Below, piece after piece: positions 1 through 5,351 of a stretch of 5,473 nucleotides of DNA. Every line of letters starts with the position of its first letter. The first letter of the stretch is position 1. The notes beneath the pieces were generated by a model. That model was given only the letters and a program-made list of their open reading frames with translations. It searched no databases and had not been told where the DNA came from. Origin of the DNA: an uncultured Eubacteriales bacterium (GTDB lineage: Bacteria; Bacillota; Clostridia; Oscillospirales; Acutalibacteraceae). The translations under genes were made by a program, and so were the position numbers. The stretch is taken from NCBI GenBank assembly GCA_900319615.1, contig ONPE01000113.1:1-5473 (forward strand). The letters are read 5' to 3'.

Positions 1-92
1 CCTACCTCCGCAAGTATGGTATTTGTCGTATTTGCTTCCGTGAGCTCGCTTACAAGGGCGAGATCCCGGGCGTAAAGAAAGCAAGCTGGTAA
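1..92 (+). CDS. rpsN: Small ribosomal subunit protein uS14, zinc type (3' end only)
   Basis: Partial gene: only the last 30 whole codons before TAA (90-92) are in the window, read from base 3. The visible peptide begins YLRKYGICRICF and ends GVKKASW, which is the conserved C-terminus of the short, zinc-binding form of S14. The C-x-x-C pair encoded at 24-35 is the second half of the usual four-cysteine zinc site; the first pair would lie upstream of the window. S14 assembles late into the head of the 30S subunit next to 16S rRNA. It is the first of the spc-operon genes seen here, 14 nt ahead of rpsH, and the rpsH Shine-Dalgarno overlaps its stop codon. The zinc form is typical of Firmicutes and Actinobacteria; a zinc-free paralogue may exist elsewhere in such genomes, which cannot be seen here. 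Confidence 0.97.
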   Translation, partial: YLRKYGICRICFRELAYKGEIPGVKKASW

Positions 93-106
93 GGAGGAAT
101 AAGGTA

Positions 107-505
107 ATGCAGATTACAGATACAATAGCTGATTTACTGACCCGCATCCGCAACGCGAACGCGGCGAAGCACGATTCTGTTGAAATTCCCGCCTCAAACC
201 TCAAGAAGTCGATTTGTCAGATTCTTGCGGACGAGGGCTACATCAAGAGCTTCACAGTAATCGAGGACGGCAAGCAGGGCATTATCAAGGTAACTCTCAA
301 GTACCTTGAGGGCAAAAGACCCGTTATCACAGGTCTGCGCCGTGTTTCAAAGCCCGGCCTGCGTATTTACAGTAATGCAGAGGATATGCCCAAGGTAATG
401 AAGGGTCTTGGCGTGGCGATCATCTCCACCTCCAAGGGTGTTATGACCGACCGCGAGGCAAGACGTCAGCACGTTGGCGGCGAGGTTCTCGCTTACATTT
501 GGTAA
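107..505 (+). CDS. rpsH: Small ribosomal subunit protein uS8
   Basis: The 132-residue protein has the normal length and ends of bacterial S8 (MQITDTIADLLTRIRNA at the start, GGEVLAYIW at the end). S8 binds the central domain of 16S rRNA directly and is a primary assembly protein of the 30S platform. The C-terminal RNA-binding signature STSKGVMTDREAR is at residues 107-119, and the N-terminal helix-rich half at 1-65 carries R13, R15 and N16. The ATG is preceded by AAGGAGG at 91-97 with a 9-nt spacer, which fixes the start. In E. coli S8 represses the spc operon by binding mRNA near rplE; the equivalent upstream region is outside this window, so regulation cannot be judged. The only small departure seen is RRQH at residues 119-122, before the conserved VGGE, where many relatives have a shorter-side-chain sequence. 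Confidence 0.98.
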   Translation: MQITDTIADLLTRIRNANAAKHDSVEIPASNLKKSICQILADEGYIKSFTVIEDGKQGIIKVTLKYLEGKRPVITGLRRVSKPGLRIYSNAEDMPKVMKGLGVAIISTSKGVMTDREARRQHVGGEVLAYIW

Positions 506-512
506 GAGGAGG
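506..512 (+). promoter_or_regulatory. Shine-Dalgarno that fixes the rplF start
   Basis: GAGGAGG follows the rpsH stop directly and lies 7 nt before ATG 520. A TTG at 499 is in the same frame and would lengthen L6 by seven residues, but it overlaps the end of rpsH and lies upstream of this site. The ATG at 520 also gives the conserved MSRIGRKPI N-terminus. Confidence 0.9.
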
Positions 513-519
513 TGCGATC

Positions 520-1062
520 ATGTCTCGAATTGGAAGAAAACCGATAAATATTCCCGCGGGCGTTGACGTTAAGGTCGACGGCAGCGTAATCACCGTCAAG
601 GGCGCCAAGGGTGAGCTCAGCTACACCTTCAACCCCAACATGACGGTAGAGGTCAAGGATGGCGCGATTGAGGTCAGCCGTCCCGACGACAACAAAATGA
701 ACCGTTCACTTCACGGCCTGACAAGAACACTGATCAACAATATGGTGATCGGCGTAACAGAGGGCTATGTGAAGGAGCTTAAGGTAAACGGCGTCGGTTA
801 CCGTGTACAGAAGCAGGGTAACAAGTGCGTTATGAACCTCGGTTACTCACACCAGGTCATCGTTGAGGATACCGCGGACATCAAGATTGAGGTTCCGGAT
901 CCCAACACAATCAAGATTGTCGGCATTGATAAGCAAAAGGTTGGTCAGTTTGCTGCCGAGGTCAGAGAGAAGCGTCCGCCCGAGCCTTATAAGGGCAAGG
1001 GTATCCGTTACGCTGACGAGTATATCCACCGCAAGGAAGGCAAGGCCGGTAAGGGCAAATAA
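520..1062 (+). CDS. rplF: Large ribosomal subunit protein uL6
   Basis: The 180-residue protein is full length for bacterial L6, which sits near the base of the L7/L12 stalk, contacts 23S rRNA by the sarcin-ricin loop and is needed for late 50S maturation. The family's two similar alpha/beta domains are recognisable, roughly residues 1-80 and 83-170. The N-terminus MSRIGRKPI and the signature PEPYKGKGIRY at residues 155-164 are diagnostic, followed by a basic tail ending KAGKGK. The start is ATG 520 rather than the in-frame TTG at 499, because the Shine-Dalgarno GAGGAGG (506-512) lies between them. Gaps are 14 nt to rpsH and 17 nt to rplR. Nothing about the protein looks unusual. Confidence 0.98.
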   Translation: MSRIGRKPINIPAGVDVKVDGSVITVKGAKGELSYTFNPNMTVEVKDGAIEVSRPDDNKMNRSLHGLTRTLINNMVIGVTEGYVKELKVNGVGYRVQKQGNKCVMNLGYSHQVIVEDTADIKIEVPDPNTIKIVGIDKQKVGQFAAEVREKRPPEPYKGKGIRYADEYIHRKEGKAGKGK

Positions 1063-1079
1063 TTAAGGAGTGAATCAAT

Positions 1080-1439
1080 ATGGTAAGCAGACCTGATACA
1101 AAAAAGGCGCGCATCAAACGCCATAAGAGAGTCCGTGCGAAGATCAGCGGTACTCCCGAATGTCCCCGTTTGTGCGTATTCCGCTCCACCAACAACATCT
1201 ACGCTCAGATCATTGATGACGTAGCGGGTGTTACTCTTGCTCAGGCTTCCAGCCTTGACAAGTCAATCACAGGTAACGGCGGAAACAAAGAGGCAGCCAG
1301 AGCTGTCGGCAAGCTTGTTGCTCAGCGCGCTCAGGAGAAGAACATCACCGACGTCGTATTCGACAGAGGCGGCAACATCTATCACGGCCGTGTGAAAGAA
1401 TTGGCCGAAGGCGCCCGTGAGGGCGGCCTCAATTTCTAA
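1080..1439 (+). CDS. rplR: Large ribosomal subunit protein uL18
   Basis: The 119-residue protein matches bacterial L18 in length and sequence. L18 binds 5S rRNA with L5 and helps dock it into the central protuberance of the 50S subunit. The basic, flexible N-terminal arm is at residues 8-22 (KKARIKRHKRVRAKI). The conserved block PRLCVFRS is at 29-36, and the C-terminal signature FDRGGNIYHGRVKELAEGA is at 94-112, ending GLNF. The ATG has AAGGAG at 1065-1070 with a 9-nt spacer. It lies 17 nt after rplF and 18 nt before rpsE, the usual spc order. No oddities seen. Confidence 0.98.
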   Translation: MVSRPDTKKARIKRHKRVRAKISGTPECPRLCVFRSTNNIYAQIIDDVAGVTLAQASSLDKSITGNGGNKEAARAVGKLVAQRAQEKNITDVVFDRGGNIYHGRVKELAEGAREGGLNF

Positions 1440-1444
1440 GGAAC

Positions 1445-1450
1445 AGGAGG
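1445..1450 (+). promoter_or_regulatory. Shine-Dalgarno for the TTG start of rpsE
   Basis: AGGAGG lies 7 nt before TTG 1458. It supports the non-ATG start, since no ATG or GTG lies at suitable spacing and the conserved S5 N-terminus begins here. Confidence 0.85.
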
Positions 1451-1457
1451 AATCACT

Positions 1458-1955
1458 TTGGCTAATAAAGTAGAAGTAACAGGCGAGTTAAAGGAAAGAG
1501 TTGTCACCATTAACCGCGTATCAAAGACGGTTAAGGGCGGACGTATCTTCAAGTTCGCGGCTCTCGTGGTTGTCGGCGACGGCAACGGCGTTGTCGGCTT
1601 CGGCATCGGCAAGGCGGGCGAGGTACCCGACGCTATCCGCAAGGGTATCGAGGACGCCAAGAAGAACCTGATGAAGGTATCGCTCAGAGGCACCACCATT
1701 CCTCACGAGATCATCGGCGAGTTCGGCGCAGGCAGAGTTCTTATGAAGCCCGCCGCTCCCGGTACCGGCGTTATCGCGGGCGGCCCCGTCCGTGCGGTAG
1801 TTGAGGCAGTCGGCATCAAGGATATCCGTACAAAGGCTCTCCGTTCAAACAACCCCTGCAACGTAGTCCGCGCTACACTCGCAGGTCTCAGCGCTCTCAG
1901 AACCGCTGAGGAGGTTGCCGCGATCCGCGGTAAGTCCGTTAAGGAAATTTTATAA
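1458..1955 (+). CDS. rpsE: Small ribosomal subunit protein uS5
   Basis: The 165-residue protein has the normal length for S5, which lines the mRNA entry side of the 30S subunit and affects decoding accuracy and 30S assembly. The N-terminal double-stranded-RNA-binding-like domain is at about residues 10-75 and contains the loop NRVSKTVKGGRIF (19-31). In other bacteria that loop is where spectinomycin-resistance changes fall; here it reads as the ordinary sensitive-type consensus, which is inference from family knowledge. The C-terminal domain (about 85-160) includes GAGRVLMKPA (90-99) and SNNPCNVVRAT (130-140). Translation starts at TTG 1458, directed by AGGAGG at 1445-1450. It lies 18 nt after rplR and 18 nt before rpmD. 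Confidence 0.98.
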   Translation: MANKVEVTGELKERVVTINRVSKTVKGGRIFKFAALVVVGDGNGVVGFGIGKAGEVPDAIRKGIEDAKKNLMKVSLRGTTIPHEIIGEFGAGRVLMKPAAPGTGVIAGGPVRAVVEAVGIKDIRTKALRSNNPCNVVRATLAGLSALRTAEEVAAIRGKSVKEIL

Positions 1956-1973
1956 TAAGGGAGGCTGCAAGTT

Positions 1974-2144
1974 ATGACAATTAAGTTGGTAAAGAGCCTC
2001 ATCGGCTCCAAGAAGGATCAGATTGCAACCGCCCACGCTCTCGGTCTGAAGAAAATCGGCGACGTTACAACACAGCCCGACAACCCCCAGACAAAGGGCA
2101 AGGTAGCAAAAATCATCCACCTCGTAGAGGTTAGTGAAGCGTAA
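1974..2144 (+). CDS. rpmD: Large ribosomal subunit protein uL30
   Basis: This is a short gene of 56 residues, read directly from the sequence between rpsE and rplO. The protein begins MTIKLVKSLIGSKKDQ, continues ATAHALGLKKIGD (19-30) and ends IIHLVEVSEA, which is the compact beta-alpha-beta fold sequence of bacterial L30 (usually 55-62 residues). L30 is a peripheral 50S protein contacting 23S rRNA; some bacteria lack it. The ATG is preceded by AAGGGAGG at 1957-1964 with a 9-nt spacer. The segment QTKGKV at residues 40-45 is slightly divergent, as many relatives have an I-R-G-M type sequence here, but length and position between S5 and L15 make the identity secure. Confidence 0.96.
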   Translation: MTIKLVKSLIGSKKDQIATAHALGLKKIGDVTTQPDNPQTKGKVAKIIHLVEVSEA

Positions 2145-2146
2145 GC

Positions 2147-2153
2147 AAGGAGG
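2147..2153 (+). promoter_or_regulatory. Shine-Dalgarno that fixes the rplO start
   Basis: AAGGAGG lies 8 nt before ATG 2162. An in-frame GTG at 2153 overlaps this site, so it cannot be the start it serves. Confidence 0.9.
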
Positions 2154-2161
2154 TGCGAACA

Positions 2162-2605
2162 ATGAAGTTACATGAACTTTCTCCGGTTGAGGGCTCCAAG
2201 AAGAAGTCCAAGAGAATCGGCAGAGGTCACGGTTCAGGCTGGGGCAAGACAGCAGGCAAGGGACATAAGGGTCAGAAGGCCCGTTCCGGCGGCAGCATCC
2301 GTCCCGGTTTTGAAGGCGGTCAGATGCCGCTCCAGCGCCGCGTTCCCAAGAGAGGTTTCAACAACATCTTTGCTAAAAACGTGGTAGCTGTTAACCTCAG
2401 CGCTCTTAACAGAAAGTTTAACGACGGCGACACTGTTGATGCAGAGGCTCTCAAGGCAGCAGGCGTTGTCAAGAACGGCTTTGACGCTGTTAAGGTACTC
2501 GGCAACGGTAAAATCGACAAGAAGCTCAACGTTAAAGTTTCTGCCTATTCCAAATCAGCAAAGGCGGCGATCGAAGCTGCCGGTGGAAAGGCGGAGGTGA
2601 TCTAA
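2162..2605 (+). CDS. rplO: Large ribosomal subunit protein uL15
   Basis: The 147-residue protein is a normal-length L15, a late-assembling 50S protein that threads a long basic N-terminal tail among 23S rRNA helices. The glycine- and lysine-rich tail is at residues 11-45 (key motifs RIGRGHGSGWGKTAGKG and GQKARSGG), followed by GFEGGQMPLQRRVPKRGF (49-66) and the globular C-terminal domain from about 70. The signature VKVLGNGKI is at 110-118. The start is ATG 2162, which gives the canonical MKLHEL, not the in-frame GTG at 2153. The stop codon (2603-2605) directly abuts the secY start, and the last codons double as the secY ribosome-binding site, so translation of the two genes is probably coupled. 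Confidence 0.98.
   Translation: MKLHELSPVEGSKKKSKRIGRGHGSGWGKTAGKGHKGQKARSGGSIRPGFEGGQMPLQRRVPKRGFNNIFAKNVVAVNLSALNRKFNDGDTVDAEALKAAGVVKNGFDAVKVLGNGKIDKKLNVKVSAYSKSAKAAIEAAGGKAEVI
2593..2601 (+). promoter_or_regulatory. Extended Shine-Dalgarno for secY inside rplO
   Basis: GGAGGTGAT matches the full 9-nt complement of the usual 16S rRNA 3' tail, and its GGAGG core ends 8 nt before the GTG start of secY. It is also the coding sequence for the last residues of L15 (E-V-I), so ribosomes ending rplO cover it. Confidence 0.88.
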
Positions 2606-3973
2606 GTGTTAAAGACAATCCGCAACGCTTGGTCAATCCCCGATCTGAGAAAAAAGATTCTTTTCACCCTGCTGATCATCATCGTATTCAGAATCGGTTC
2701 GGTAATCCCCGTTCCGTTCCTCGATACAAACGTTCTCACGGCGGTTATGGCGCCTGCCAACTCCCTCACGGACGGCAGCTCCAACATGATCGCCTACCTG
2801 AACACCCTTTCGGGCGGCGCGTTCTCAAACGCAACGCTCTTCGCTATGGGTATCACACCCTACATCAACAGCTCGATTATCATTCAGCTCCTCTGCGTAG
2901 CTATTCCCGCTCTTGAGCGCCTCACCAAGGAAGGCGAGGCGGGCAGAAGAAAGATCGGCACCATCACACGTTACGTCACCGTAGCGCTCGGACTTATCCA
3001 GGGTACCGCATACTTCTTCTACCTCAAGAACACCGTCTGCACAGAAGAGGGCGACTACTACGGCAAGCACATCACCGTTTACAACGAGGGCTTCTCGATG
3101 GTATTCGCGGGCATCGTTATCGTGCTCGTGTTCACAGCGGGTACCGCTCTGATGATGTGGCTCGGCGAGCAGATCAACAAGTACGGCATCGGCAACGGTA
3201 TCTCAATGCTCCTGTTTGCGGGCATCATCGCAAGACTTCCCGTTACCGTCCGCACCCTCGCGGCTTACTGGAACCTCGGTTTCGGTGACGGCACCGCGGG
3301 CGCTGCAGATCCGAAGTTCTTCATCTTCGTAATCGTCTGGGTACTTATCTTCCTCGCGATCATCTGGCTGATCACCTTCATGCAGGACTCCGAGAGAAGA
3401 ATCCCCATTCAGTACGCGAAGCGCGTAGTCGGCAGAAAGATGTACGGCGGACAGTCCAGCTTCCTTCCCATCAAGGTTGCTCTGGGCGGCGTTCTCCCCA
3501 TCATCTTCGCGAGCTCGATCCTTTCAATCCCCAGTACGATCAACCTCTTCCTCAATGTCAAGGAAGGCTTCTGGAAGGCGTTCTTCGACGCGTTCAACAC
3601 AAGCAACTGGCTCTACATTGTACTGTACTTTATCCTGATTCTGATGTTCGCTTATTTCTATACCACCATTCAGTACAACCCTGTTGAAATGGCGAATAAC
3701 CTCAAATCAAACAACGGCACCGTCCCGGGTATCCGTCCCGGTGCTCCCACCGCCGCCTATATCAAGAATATTCTCTCGAGAGTAACTCTTATCGGCGCGC
3801 TGTTCCTCTCAGTTATCGCGCTCGTACCCCTGGTATTCTCCGCGGCGACAGGAATGCACGGCCTCTCAATGGGCGGTACATCAATCATCATTATCGTCGG
3901 CGTTGCACTTGAGACCGTAAAACAGCTCGAGTCACAGATGATGATGCGTCATTACAAAGGTTTTCTTGACTAA
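2606..3973 (+). CDS. secY: Preprotein translocase subunit SecY
   Basis: SecY forms the membrane pore through which SecA- or ribosome-driven proteins cross or enter the cytoplasmic membrane, together with SecE and SecG. Ten hydrophobic segments can be traced at about residues 17-36, 75-95, 118-140, 163-186, 198-218, 238-258, 289-313, 333-352, 390-411 and 422-437. The family motif GITPYINSSIIIQLL starts TM2 (82-96), with the plug region just before it (about 60-75). The cytosolic loop with PGIRPG (374-379) holds the conserved arginine (R377) implicated in SecA-dependent transport, and the end QLESQMMMRHYKGF is canonical. At 455 residues it is somewhat longer than the common 420-440; the extra length seems to lie in the external loops at 141-160 and 217-237. 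It starts at GTG 2606, with no gap after rplO and a strong Shine-Dalgarno within that gene. Confidence 0.98.
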   Translation: MLKTIRNAWSIPDLRKKILFTLLIIIVFRIGSVIPVPFLDTNVLTAVMAPANSLTDGSSNMIAYLNTLSGGAFSNATLFAMGITPYINSSIIIQLLCVAIPALERLTKEGEAGRRKIGTITRYVTVALGLIQGTAYFFYLKNTVCTEEGDYYGKHITVYNEGFSMVFAGIVIVLVFTAGTALMMWLGEQINKYGIGNGISMLLFAGIIARLPVTVRTLAAYWNLGFGDGTAGAADPKFFIFVIVWVLIFLAIIWLITFMQDSERRIPIQYAKRVVGRKMYGGQSSFLPIKVALGGVLPIIFASSILSIPSTINLFLNVKEGFWKAFFDAFNTSNWLYIVLYFILILMFAYFYTTIQYNPVEMANNLKSNNGTVPGIRPGAPTAAYIKNILSRVTLIGALFLSVIALVPLVFSAATGMHGLSMGGTSIIIIVGVALETVKQLESQMMMRHYKGFLD

Positions 3974-3994
3974 TCAGTTAAAATGAGGTATAAT
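3966..3994 (+). promoter_or_regulatory. Candidate internal sigma-A promoter before adk
   Basis: TTGACT (3966-3971), five of six matches to the -35 consensus, is followed after exactly 17 bp by TATAAT (3989-3994), a perfect -10. The -35 covers the last codons of secY, and the -10 sits between the adk Shine-Dalgarno and its ATG. The predicted transcription start, about 4000-4002, falls at or just past the adk start codon, so such a transcript would serve map and later genes better than full-length adk. The match is seen directly; promoter activity is inference, and the AT-rich gap makes a chance match possible. Confidence 0.5.
3985..3988 (+). promoter_or_regulatory. Weak Shine-Dalgarno that fixes the adk start
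   Basis: GAGG lies 9 nt before ATG 3998, which gives the canonical MNIIMLGAPGAGKGT. The in-frame ATG at 3983 overlaps this site and would add five non-conserved residues. The site is weaker than those of the ribosomal genes. Confidence 0.75.
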
Positions 3995-3997
3995 AAT

Positions 3998-4630
3998 ATG
4001 AACATTATCATGTTAGGCGCTCCCGGTGCAGGTAAAGGCACTCAAGCCGCTGTACTTTGTGAGCATTTTGGTATTCCCACTATTTCAACCGGCAACATGA
4101 TTCGTGAGGCGCTGAAAAACGGCACTGAGATGGGTCTGAAGGCAAAGTCCTACATGGACGACGGCAAGCTCGTTCCCGACGAGGTAGTCATCGGCATCGT
4201 CAAGGAAAGACTTGGCGAGGATGACTGCAAGAAGGGCTTCATTCTTGACGGCTTCCCCAGAACCATTCCCCAGGCCGAGGCTCTGGACGCTATGGGCGTG
4301 GAGATCCAGTACGTCATCAACATCGACGTAGCTGACGAAACCATCACCAGACGCATGTCCGGACGCCGTGTCTGCGAAAATTGCGGCAGACCCTATCACA
4401 TTGAGAGCTTGAAGCCTCAGAAGGATGGAGTTTGCGACGATTGCGGCGGCACCCTTGTTCAGCGCAAGGACGACCACCCCGACACCGTGCTCGCTCGTCT
4501 TGCTGTATATCACAAGGAGACCGAGCCTCTCGCCGACTACTACCGTAAGCAGGGTAAGCTTGTGAACGTAGAAGGCAGGAACACCGTCGCTGAGACCACA
4601 GCGGCTGTCCTCGAGGCGATTGAGGCTTAA
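3998..4630 (+). CDS. adk: Adenylate kinase, zinc-LID form
   Basis: Adenylate kinase interconverts ATP + AMP and two ADP in the cytoplasm, keeping adenine nucleotides balanced. The 210-residue protein is the long form with a LID domain. The P-loop GAPGAGKGT is at residues 7-15, with K13 binding phosphate. The AMP-binding region includes TGNMIR (31-36) and DGFPRT (84-89, R88). The LID spans roughly 120-158 and has C126, C129, C146 and C149, a complete four-cysteine zinc site as in Gram-positive enzymes. Arginines R119, R123 and R167 fall at family substrate-contact positions. The start is ATG 3998, not the in-frame ATG at 3983, by homology and the GAGG site. It follows secY by 24 nt and precedes map by 2 nt. 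A promoter-like sequence overlaps its start. Confidence 0.97.
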   Translation: MNIIMLGAPGAGKGTQAAVLCEHFGIPTISTGNMIREALKNGTEMGLKAKSYMDDGKLVPDEVVIGIVKERLGEDDCKKGFILDGFPRTIPQAEALDAMGVEIQYVINIDVADETITRRMSGRRVCENCGRPYHIESLKPQKDGVCDDCGGTLVQRKDDHPDTVLARLAVYHKETEPLADYYRKQGKLVNVEGRNTVAETTAAVLEAIEA

Positions 4631-4632
4631 GC

Positions 4633-5343
4633 ATGGTTCAAATCAAAACAGCGCGGGAACTTTCCCTTATGAAAGACGCTTGCCGCATCTCCGCACAGGC
4701 GTTACGCGCTGCGGGTGAGGCGATACGCCCCGGCGTATCCACCCTCGAGATAGACACTATTGTCCGCCACTATATCGAGAAACAGGGTGCCACACCCTCG
4801 TTTCTCGGTTACGGCGGATTTCCCGCGAGCGCTTGTATTTCCGTAAACAACGTGGTCATCCATGGCATACCCGACAAATATACCGTCCTGCGTGAAGGCG
4901 ATATCGTGAGCGTAGACACCGGAGCCTATTATAAGGGCTATCACGGCGACAACGCATACACCTTCGCCTGCGGCAGAATCAGCGAAAACGCCGAAAAGCT
5001 GCTGAACGCCACGCGGGAGAGCCTGTATGAGGGAATTAAGCAGGCAACCGTCGGCAACCGCATTGGCGATATCGGCAGCGCGGTTCAGAGGTATGTCGAA
5101 GCTCGCAGTTACTCGGTGGAGGACCCAAGCGTACCTAACTACGGTACACCCCATCGGGGACTAAAGCTGCTCCCCGGCATGACAATCGCCATTGAACCGA
5201 TGGTGAACGAGGGCACATATCACGTTCGCGTGATGCCCGACAAGTGGACGGTCAAGACCGTCGACGGCAAGCTGAGCGCTCATTTCGAGCACACGGTTGC
5301 CATCACCCCCGACGGCCCCAGAATCATGACCATTTGTGACTGA
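4633..5343 (+). CDS. map: Methionine aminopeptidase type I with the active-site His loop deleted
   Basis: Type I methionine aminopeptidase removes the initiator methionine from nascent proteins using a two-metal site. The frame is open for 236 residues and clearly of this family: KTARELSLMKDACRI near the start, H77 in VIHGIP, D95 and D106 as metal ligands, E188 in IEPMVN and E219 in HFEHTV. The usual length is about 248-252. The shortfall lies at one point: residues YSV (160-162) run straight into EDPSVPNYG (163-171), whereas relatives have about 14 residues between them containing the G-H-G-[IV]-G motif and a second histidine (E. coli H171 and H178). One metal ligand and a catalytic histidine are therefore absent, with frame kept and no internal stop. 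As written it is probably inactive. It could be a defective allele tolerated because of another map gene, or a sequence error. The start ATG 4633 has only GAGG (4622-4625) inside the end of adk, suggesting coupled translation. Confidence 0.9.
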   Translation: MVQIKTARELSLMKDACRISAQALRAAGEAIRPGVSTLEIDTIVRHYIEKQGATPSFLGYGGFPASACISVNNVVIHGIPDKYTVLREGDIVSVDTGAYYKGYHGDNAYTFACGRISENAEKLLNATRESLYEGIKQATVGNRIGDIGSAVQRYVEARSYSVEDPSVPNYGTPHRGLKLLPGMTIAIEPMVNEGTYHVRVMPDKWTVKTVDGKLSAHFEHTVAITPDGPRIMTICD

Positions 5344-5348
5344 GGTGA
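5342..5348 (+). promoter_or_regulatory. Shine-Dalgarno overlapping the map stop codon
   Basis: GAGGTGA begins inside the map TGA (5341-5343); its GAGG core lies 6 nt before ATG 5352. It supports the start of the KOW gene and coupling to map. Confidence 0.75.
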
Positions 5349-5351
5349 CTT

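Noticed and set aside
499..519. Longer L6 from an in-frame TTG at 499
   Set aside because: It would overlap the end of rpsH and include the Shine-Dalgarno as coding; the added seven residues are not part of the L6 family N-terminus.
1255..1260. Perfect -35 hexamer TTGACA inside rplR
   Set aside because: At 16-18 bp downstream the sequence is GC-rich (around GGCGGA) with no -10 match; the hexamer is explained by coding for Leu-Asp in L18.
1458..1955. Possible spectinomycin-resistance change in S5
   Set aside because: The loop at residues 19-31 reads as the ordinary consensus with no deletion or unusual residue at the known positions.
3773..3782. Perfect 10-bp palindrome CTCTCGAGAG within secY
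   Set aside because: The symmetry does not extend beyond 10 bp, has no loop or T-tract, and lies in a conserved coding region (I-L-S-R); probably chance.
3974..3997. Possible terminator between secY and adk
   Set aside because: The gap is AT-rich but has no GC-rich hairpin followed by a T-tract, and the adk-map genes belong to the same operon.
4085..4513. 142-codon open frame on the minus strand opposite adk
   Set aside because: It lies wholly within a clearly recognised gene, resembles no family I know and is explained by the codon bias of the + strand.
4702..5154. 150-codon open frame on the minus strand opposite map
   Set aside because: It is antisense to a conserved gene without a recognisable protein; a shadow of map coding, not a separate gene.
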